A stretch of 11,087 nt of DNA, from contig JAGWML010000092.1 of NCBI GenBank assembly GCA_028873155.1, forward strand, positions 1 to 11,087. The letters are read 5' to 3'. The stretch is from Acidobacteriota bacterium. GTDB taxonomy: Bacteria; Acidobacteriota; Terriglobia; Terriglobales; Acidobacteriaceae. How positions within the stretch are numbered: position 1 is the first letter of the stretch; every line of letters begins with the position of its first letter. The notes beneath the pieces are model-generated. The model had not been told where the DNA came from. It saw nothing but the letters and a program-made list of their open reading frames with translations, and made no database searches. The translations under genes and the position numbers were made by a program. Positions 6,601 to 11,087 of the stretch are shown piece after piece.

Positions 6601-7806
6601 ATGGTGCTCTCGATTCTCCGCGTGCTCCCCATGGCGCGGACCGCATTCATTCTTATTCTTTTCGCTATGCTCACCGTTGCTGGCGCCAGTGCCACGCAGA
6701 GGCACAGGAGCAGGCCGCACCACGCTGCTACGCCCACCGCCGACCGCACAACTGCGCATCCTCGTGCGCATCGCAAGGCGTCCCACGCTCCCCGAGCCCT
6801 TCCTGCATCGCGGCATGCAAAGCACAAGGCGGGTCGGCGCAGCCCCATGCGTAGGGCAACCGCTCGGCATCCTAAGCCCGCTCCCAGCGCCGATGCGCCG
6901 CGTCCTGCTGCGCCGGACAATGCACCGCCAGCCGCATCGGCCCAGTCTGCGCGTCTGAAAAGCACGCCAGAGACCGGCGCGGATCGCGCCATCGATCCAA
7001 CGTTGCCCGGCATGCAAGCGGCAACCGATCCATCTGGCGCTCTCACCTCGAAGACGCATGCGGATGAGGCCCCCGAACCAGAAACTGAGCCAGACTCGGT
7101 GGCCTCCGAGACAAACAGGATCGAAAGCGATGCGCCATCCGCGTTGTCTGAAGTCGCGCTGCGCGGAACCCGGGTGACTCCCATCGCACCGTTACGCGGC
7201 TCAATGGCTTCGCTGGTGCGGCAAAATGAGAAGACCGACGCCGATCATCTCGAGCGAATTGAAAACGACGAAGATCTGCGCGATCGCATCGCGCGCGGCA
7301 TGCTGGTGCCGGTGCCAACCTCCAGCGCACTGACCATCAACGAGAATCTTCCCGCGGACCGGCGCTATTGCCGCCCCTGGACCGCGCGGTTCCTCACTGA
7401 AATTGCGCGCGCCCATGCGACGCAGTTTCATCGTCCCATCGAAGTGAGTTCAGCGGTGCGCACGGTGGACTATCAGAAGCGCCTGATCGGCGTAAATGGC
7501 AATGCCGCAGCCGCCGAAGGCGACATCGTAAGCCCGCACGTCACCGGCGCAACCGTTGACATTGCGAAGGGCGGGCTGAGCGTGCGTGAGGTCTATTGGA
7601 TGCGCAGCCGTCTGCTCGCCCTGCAAAACCAGGGCAAGCTGGACGTGGAAGAAGAGTTTCAACAGGCCTGCTTCCACATTACTGTCTACAAGAGTTACGC
7701 GGCTCCGCGCAGCATCCAGTCGAAGCATCGCCATCCGGTGGCAACGCCCGTATCTGCTGTCGGCGGCTCCACGACCGGTTCCGAAGAGGACACGGCCGGG
7801 GAGTAG
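6601..7806 (+). CDS. Secreted DUF5715-like protein with an M15 peptidase-like (LAS fold) domain
   Basis: The 401-residue product begins with a signal peptide: hydrophobic core about 13-28, with likely cleavage after Ala-Ser-Ala31. A very basic His/Arg/Ala/Pro-rich stretch follows (about 33-120), then an acidic patch (153-176). The C-terminal domain (about 215-366) looks like DUF5715, described mainly from Acidobacteriota, and like zinc M15 D,D-peptidases: SSAVRTVDYQKRL (283-295), then SPHVTGATVD (311-320) corresponding to the SxHxxGxAxD motif, then CFHITVY (357-363). His313, Asp320 and His359 could form the three metal ligands. The usual acid three residues before the last His is Ala356, so catalysis is uncertain. 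A role at the cell wall, binding or cleaving peptidoglycan, is inferred only. The start is set by AAGGAG at 6583-6588; the open frame extends upstream to 6202, but that part overlaps the divergent glycosyltransferase. Confidence 0.85.
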   Translation: MVLSILRVLPMARTAFILILFAMLTVAGASATQRHRSRPHHAATPTADRTTAHPRAHRKASHAPRALPASRHAKHKAGRRSPMRRATARHPKPAPSADAPRPAAPDNAPPAASAQSARLKSTPETGADRAIDPTLPGMQAATDPSGALTSKTHADEAPEPETEPDSVASETNRIESDAPSALSEVALRGTRVTPIAPLRGSMASLVRQNEKTDADHLERIENDEDLRDRIARGMLVPVPTSSALTINENLPADRRYCRPWTARFLTEIARAHATQFHRPIEVSSAVRTVDYQKRLIGVNGNAAAAEGDIVSPHVTGATVDIAKGGLSVREVYWMRSRLLALQNQGKLDVEEEFQQACFHITVYKSYAAPRSIQSKHRHPVATPVSAVGGSTTGSEEDTAGE

Positions 7807-7836
7807 CCCTGCTTCTGACATTCTCACGATTCCCAT

Positions 7837-7865
7837 TTCTGTGTTCGCCCATCCGGCGGTACAAT
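7837..7865 (+). promoter_or_regulatory. Possible promoter of the YIP1-family gene
   Basis: The 181-nt gap between stop 7806 and ATG 7988 holds a good -10 hexamer, TACAAT (7860-7865), with only a poor -35 (TTCTGT, 7837-7842) at 17 nt. A start near 7872 would leave a leader of about 115 nt. No terminator for the preceding gene is visible in the gap, so readthrough is equally possible. I see no gene here. Confidence 0.3.
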
Positions 7866-7987
7866 CGCTGCCGAACGCATTCTTCCGCGCGTACATCTCG
7901 CATGGGGCCGCATCTGAATGTTGCTGCAGAGCCTCCTGAGGTGTGCCGCGCAACTCAAACCGCAGCTCGTAGAAGAAAGGCACACGC

Positions 7988-8746
7988 ATGGGCGACTCTC
8001 AGGTTCAATCCGCAGAAGTCGAGTCGAGTCTGACGCAAGGTCAACGCATTGCCAGCATTTTCACCGCGCCCTCGAAGACCTTTGAAGACATCCGGCGCGG
8101 CAACCGAAGCTGGTGGATGCCGCTGGTGGTGATGTCATTGTTTGCATATATTCTCTTTGCCGCGATCACCTTCAAAGTCGGATGGGCGCAGGTTGCGCAG
8201 AACACCGTGCACCAGAATCCCAAGACCGAGGAGCAAATGGAACAGGCGACTCCCGAGCGCAAAGAGACAACGCTGAAGTTCATGCAGTACTCGATGCAAG
8301 GCAGCTTTGCCGCGACGCCTGTGTTCATTCTGGCTGCACTGACCCTGGGGTCCCTGGGGCTGTGGGGCACGATCAACTTTGGCTTTGGCGGTCGCGCCAC
8401 TTTTGGCGCCATCTTTGCCGTGTGGATGTATGCCGGGCTGCCGGGCATCATCAAATCGCTGCTCGGCGCGGTGGTGTTGTTTGCAGGGGCCGCACCGGAA
8501 TCTTTCAACCTCGCCAATTTCGCGCCCACGAGTGTCGGCGCTTTCCTCAACCCGGCGGACACCGGACCGGCGCTGTACAGGCTGGCAACCTCGCTCGACA
8601 TCACCACAATCTGGACGCTGGTCCTGCTGGGAATGGGCACGGCAATTGTGGCCGGCGTCAAGCGCAGCTCGGGCTACGTTGCGGTCTTTGGCTGGTGGGC
8701 GATCTTCGTCCTGGTCGGCGTGGGCTGGGCGGCCGTATTCGGCTGA
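7988..8746 (+). CDS. YIP1-family integral membrane protein
   Basis: This 252-residue protein matches the general pattern of bacterial YIP1-domain proteins. A short cytoplasmic N-terminus has the typical segment IASIFTAPSKTFEDIRRG (21-38), followed by about five membrane helices (42-62, 107-130, 138-168, 203-224, 229-251). A polar loop (about 70-104), rich in Glu and Gln, separates helices 1 and 2, and a loop near 170-200 precedes helix 4. The function of bacterial members is not established, and eukaryotic relatives in vesicle traffic are only distant guides. The start is supported by AAAGG (7976-7980) 7 nt before the ATG. It lies 181 nt after the DUF5715-like gene on the same strand and converges with fabF. 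The family call is fairly sure, the role unknown. Confidence 0.82.
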   Translation: MGDSQVQSAEVESSLTQGQRIASIFTAPSKTFEDIRRGNRSWWMPLVVMSLFAYILFAAITFKVGWAQVAQNTVHQNPKTEEQMEQATPERKETTLKFMQYSMQGSFAATPVFILAALTLGSLGLWGTINFGFGGRATFGAIFAVWMYAGLPGIIKSLLGAVVLFAGAAPESFNLANFAPTSVGAFLNPADTGPALYRLATSLDITTIWTLVLLGMGTAIVAGVKRSSGYVAVFGWWAIFVLVGVGWAAVFG

Positions 8747-8770
8747 TTCCCGTCGATTCGCGCGCACAAA

Positions 8771-8805
8771 GCGACGGCGCACATCATGACGATGCGCGCC
8801 GTTGC
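8771..8805. terminator. Hairpin between convergent YIP1-family gene and fabF
   Basis: Arms 8771-8785 and 8791-8805 pair over 15 positions with one G-T wobble and one A-C mismatch around a 5-nt loop. The stem is very GC-rich and sits 25 nt after the plus-strand stop and 32 nt beyond the minus-strand stop. The T-tracts are poor (TGCTT on plus, TTTG on minus), so it is probably a shared but imperfect intrinsic terminator. Confidence 0.6.
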
Positions 8806-8836
8806 TGCTTCAGAGGAATGAACCGCGACGGACGAG

Positions 8837-10084
8837 CTATTCTGTCCAGCGCCGCATGATCAGCGTGGCGTTGATGCCGCCGAAGCCGAATGAGTTGGAC
8901 AGGGCGATATCAAAGCTGTGAGGAATCGCCTTGTTGGGCACGTAGTCCAGCTTACACTCGAGGTCCGGCGTCTCCAGATTTGCCGTGGGCGGCAGCATCT
9001 GGTGTTGCAGCGCCAGCACAGTGATGCCCGCTTCCAGCCCGCCCGCTCCGCCGAGCAAGTGGCCCGTCATGGACTTGGTGCCGCTCACCTTGAGCGTGTG
9101 ACTGAGCGCATGCTCGCCGAAGACCAGCTCAATCGCGCGCGACTCGTTGCCGTCGCCGGCCGGCGTGGAGGTTGCGTGTGCGTTGATGTAGCCCACGTCC
9201 TCCGGACGGATGCCGGCGTCCTTCAATGCCGCTCGCATGCTGCGCTGCGCGCCCGCGCCCTCCGGCGCAATGCCGGTCATGTGGTACGCGTCGGCGCTCA
9301 TGCCGTAGCCGATGACTTCGCCAAGAATCTTTGCACCGCGTGCCTTTGCAAACTCCAGCTCTTCGAGGATGAGAATGCCCGCGCCTTCGCCGATCACAAA
9401 GCCATCGCGGTCCTTGTCAAACGGGCGGCTGGCGTGTGTCGGGTCGTCGTTGCGCGTGGAGAGCGCGCGCATCGATGCAAATCCACCGACGGAGAGCGGC
9501 GTGACCGCAGCCTCTGATCCGCCAGCGATCATCACGTCGGCGTCGCCGTGCAGAATCATCCGTACCGAGTCGCCGATGGAGTTGGCGGACGTTGCGCAGG
9601 CCGTGGCCGTAGCGGAGATGGGGCCTTTCGCTCCGTAGCGAATGCTGAGTTGGCCCGCGGCCATGTTCACAATCGCTGCGGGAATAAAGAAAGGCGAGAT
9701 CTTGCGCGGCCCGCCTGCGAGCAGGTTGGCGTGTTCGCGCTCAATGATCTCGAATCCGCCGATGCCGGAGCCGATAAATACGCCGGTGCGGTCTGCAATC
9801 TCCGGCGTAATCTCCAGACCCGCCTGCGCCATTGCCTCCTGTGCGGCGGCAAAAGCGAAGTGGATGAAGCGGCCCATCTTGCGGGCCTCCTTCTTGTCCA
9901 CAAAATTGAGCGGGTCAAAGTTCTTGACTTCGGCAGCGAACGTCACGGGGAAGCCCGTTGTGTCGAAGCCCTGGATGGGAGCCATACCGCTGGCCCCGGC
10001 CAGTAGCTGCCGCCACACCTCGGGAGCGGTGTTGCCCACACCGCACACCAGCCCAAGGCCGGTGATGACGACTCGACGATTCAC
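8837..10084 (-). CDS. fabF: 3-oxoacyl-[acyl-carrier-protein] synthase II (KAS II)
   Basis: FabF is the cytosolic condensing enzyme that elongates acyl-ACP with malonyl-ACP in type II fatty acid synthesis. The 415-residue protein has the thiolase-fold N-terminus NRRVVITGLGLV. The nucleophile is Cys163 in SATATACATSA, at the same number as in E. coli FabF. His303 lies in NAHATSTPAGD, Lys337 and His342 in TKSMTGHLLGGAGG, and the C-terminal NSFGFGGINATLI glycine-rich loop is intact. All catalytic residues are present and the length is normal. It directly follows acpP: the acpP TAA ends at 10088, then TTG (10087) and GTG (10084) are both possible starts. GTG gives the common N-terminus, though AAAGG in the acpP 3' end spaces better to TTG (7 nt against 10). 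The single-codon difference does not affect the call. Confidence 0.97.
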   Translation of the reverse strand: MNRRVVITGLGLVCGVGNTAPEVWRQLLAGASGMAPIQGFDTTGFPVTFAAEVKNFDPLNFVDKKEARKMGRFIHFAFAAAQEAMAQAGLEITPEIADRTGVFIGSGIGGFEIIEREHANLLAGGPRKISPFFIPAAIVNMAAGQLSIRYGAKGPISATATACATSANSIGDSVRMILHGDADVMIAGGSEAAVTPLSVGGFASMRALSTRNDDPTHASRPFDKDRDGFVIGEGAGILILEELEFAKARGAKILGEVIGYGMSADAYHMTGIAPEGAGAQRSMRAALKDAGIRPEDVGYINAHATSTPAGDGNESRAIELVFGEHALSHTLKVSGTKSMTGHLLGGAGGLEAGITVLALQHQMLPPTANLETPDLECKLDYVPNKAIPHSFDIALSNSFGFGGINATLIMRRWTE

Positions 10085-10087
10085 CAA

Positions 10088-10327
10088 TTACTTGCCTTTC
10101 GCGTTCTTCTCGATGTAATCGATTGCGTCCTTGACGGTCTTGATCTTCTCCGCGTCCTCGTCGGGAATCTCAAGATCGAAAGCCTCTTCAAACTGCATCA
10201 CCAGCTCAACGACATCCAGCGAATCGGCGCCCAGATCTTCCTGAAAGCTCGCCCCAGGGGTTACTTCGGCTTCGTCCACCTGCAGCTGCTCCACGATGAT
10301 TTGCTTCACTTTTTCTTCTACGGCCAT
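10088..10327 (-). CDS. acpP: Acyl carrier protein
   Basis: AcpP carries growing acyl chains on a 4'-phosphopantetheine arm and hands them to FabF and the other type II fatty acid enzymes. The 79-residue acidic protein has the helix-1 start VEEKVKQIIVEQL and the attachment motif DLGADSLDVVEL, with Ser36 as the modified residue. Helix II/III residues ELVMQFEEAFDLEIPDEDAE follow, with a basic end KNAKGK. Length and motif are fully typical. The ATG at 10327 is fixed by AGGAG (10340-10336) 8 nt upstream; the open frame continues upstream to 10471 but that part has no ACP character. It is the first gene of the acpP-fabF operon, transcribed from a probable promoter at 10471-10499 and divergent from rmuC. 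Confidence 0.98.
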   Translation of the reverse strand: MAVEEKVKQIIVEQLQVDEAEVTPGASFQEDLGADSLDVVELVMQFEEAFDLEIPDEDAEKIKTVKDAIDYIEKNAKGK

Positions 10328-10330
10328 GCG

Positions 10331-10341
10331 TCCTTCTCCTC
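10331..10341 (-). promoter_or_regulatory. Strong ribosome binding site of acpP
   Basis: The minus strand reads GAGGAGAAGGA here, with AGGAG 8 nt from the ATG. It is the best Shine-Dalgarno sequence in the window, in keeping with the high expression expected of acyl carrier protein. Confidence 0.8.
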
Positions 10342-10470
10342 GTGTTCTACGGATCTTTTGAATCGTCTCCGGGCATCCATCCCTTTGATTCCGCCCACAT
10401 ACCATACCGGCACGCGGCTGGGAATGACAACCACCGCGCCAGAAAATTTGCGCATGGCCCCGAAATTTCA

Positions 10471-10499
10471 AGTCTACCGGGCGGGTGAGAACGTGTAAA
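10471..10499 (-). promoter_or_regulatory. Probable promoter of the acpP-fabF operon
   Basis: TTTACA (10499-10494) and TAGACT (10476-10471) are exactly 17 nt apart on the minus strand. The start would fall near 10464, within an 8-bp palindrome GAAATTTC (10462-10469), and would leave a leader of about 137 nt before the acpP ATG. The leader shows no riboswitch that I recognise; a small imperfect GC hairpin is possible around 10390-10440. Confidence 0.5.
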
Positions 10500-10613
10500 G
10501 CAGAGAGAAATCAAGGACTAGAGACAGGAGTCCGCTGAGCGAGTAAGCGGCGGAATTTGAACAGGCGGAAGACGAACAGGAGCGTACATTAGGCGAAGAG
10601 GGGCATTGTCAAG

Positions 10614-11087
10614 ATGACACAGGCTGTAATCGCCGGGGTGGCGCTGATCGCAGGTGTGCTGCTGGGATTCTGGATGCGCGGAAACGCTGCAAAAACAGAA
10701 AAGGCCCTGCTGGAGCAAAAGGCGGGCGAAGCAACTCAGTCGCTGGCGACGGCGCAGAAGCAACTTGCCGAGGCGCAGGCTGAGTCCGCCGCCCGCGCAG
10801 GGTTTGAGAAGCTGGCCGCCGAACGGGAACGGACACTTGCAGCTATCGGCGCGGAGCGCGACGCTGTGCGCGAGGAGTTGCGAACCGCGGGCGAGACTGT
10901 CAACAACAAGACCGGCCGTATCAGCGCGCTGGAAAAAGAACTGGAGAACGAGCGCAAGAACATTGCTGAAAAACTTGCGCTGCTCGAAGAGGCCAAGACC
11001 GCCCTTGCCAATCAGTTTCAGGCGCTGGCCGGAGAGATTCTCGAGCAGAAGTCGAAGAACTTTTCTGTGGTAAGCCAGAAGGAGCTG
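10614..11087 (+). CDS. rmuC: RmuC family DNA recombination protein (5' part; runs off the right edge)
   Basis: RmuC is a predicted membrane-anchored nuclease-fold protein linked in E. coli genetics to limiting inversions at short repeats. The visible 158 residues start with a membrane anchor (about 3-20, ending GFWMRGN). A long Ala/Glu/Gln/Lys-rich coiled coil follows (about 25-130), then the opening of the RmuC domain, ANQFQALAGEILEQKSKNF (132-150), a recognisable family hallmark. The nuclease-like core lies beyond the window. The ATG at 10614 is supported by GAGGGG about 10 nt upstream and by the immediate membrane helix. The frame stays open to the window end. The 110 nt upstream contain a TACATT hexamer (10585-10590) but no properly spaced -35, so I do not call a promoter. 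Divergent from acpP. Confidence 0.92.
   Translation, partial: MTQAVIAGVALIAGVLLGFWMRGNAAKTEKALLEQKAGEATQSLATAQKQLAEAQAESAARAGFEKLAAERERTLAAIGAERDAVREELRTAGETVNNKTGRISALEKELENERKNIAEKLALLEEAKTALANQFQALAGEILEQKSKNFSVVSQKEL

Noticed and set aside
6543..7184. 213-codon minus-strand frame over the DUF5715-like gene
   Set aside because: Antisense to the low-complexity linker of the real gene, which explains its Ala/Gly/Arg bias.
8113..8859. 248-codon alternate frame over the YIP1-family gene
   Set aside because: Overlaps a membrane protein with ribosome site and family pattern, extends into the hairpin, and has no motif.
10328..10471. N-terminal extension of acyl carrier protein
   Set aside because: Not part of the conserved fold; ATG 10327 has the strongest ribosome site in the window and gives the standard 79 residues.
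1..11087. tRNA/rRNA genes, CRISPR repeats, insertion-sequence ends, defence or secondary-metabolite genes
   Set aside because: Looked for on both strands; I saw no cloverleaf-like sequence, regularly spaced repeats, transposase or other such signatures. The gaps between genes are short and filled by promoters, leaders and terminators.

Overview
The window is an ordinary-looking chromosomal stretch from a GC-rich bacterium. The best fit is a member of the Acidobacteriota (Terriglobia/Acidobacteriaceae type). This is inferred from a DUF5715-like secreted protein, from GT-C membrane proteins with a C-terminal TPR-like tail, and from the general style of the GyrA, FabF and RuvB proteins; no 16S or other decisive marker is present. 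There are no tRNA or rRNA genes, insertion sequences, prophage genes or CRISPR arrays.

Layout, left to right. (1) 1-272, minus: the 5' end of ruvB, divergent from (2) 383-1597, plus: a polytopic membrane protein resembling GT-C glycosyltransferases. (3) 1802-4387, plus: full-length gyrA, with a good sigma70-type promoter at 1697-1725 and a strong bidirectional hairpin terminator at 4403-4451. (4) 4471-6450, minus: a GT39/PMT-type membrane glycosyltransferase converging on gyrA. (5) 6601-7806, plus: a secreted DUF5715/M15-like protein, divergent from the glycosyltransferase. (6) 7988-8746, plus: a YIP1-family membrane protein. It converges, with a hairpin between them at 8771-8805, on (7) the minus-strand pair acpP (10088-10327) and fabF (8837-10084). 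(8) 10614-11087, plus: the 5' part of rmuC, divergent from acpP.

How the genes relate. acpP-fabF is the one clear operon: acyl carrier protein and the condensing enzyme that elongates acyl-ACP, with 3 nt between stop and start. ruvB, gyrA and rmuC are DNA-maintenance genes, but each has its own transcription unit, so their proximity need not be functional. The two GT-C-like proteins, the secreted M15-like protein and the YIP1 protein suggest envelope functions, but no shared pathway can be shown from this window.

I found no convincing new multi-gene system. The points most worth a second look are: an M15-like protein that keeps the putative metal ligands but lacks the usual catalytic acid; a small GT-C-like protein lacking the canonical acidic motif; a possible leaderless ruvB transcript; a tandem CAATTGAA repeat next to the glycosyltransferase promoter; and the promoter/leader architecture of acpP.
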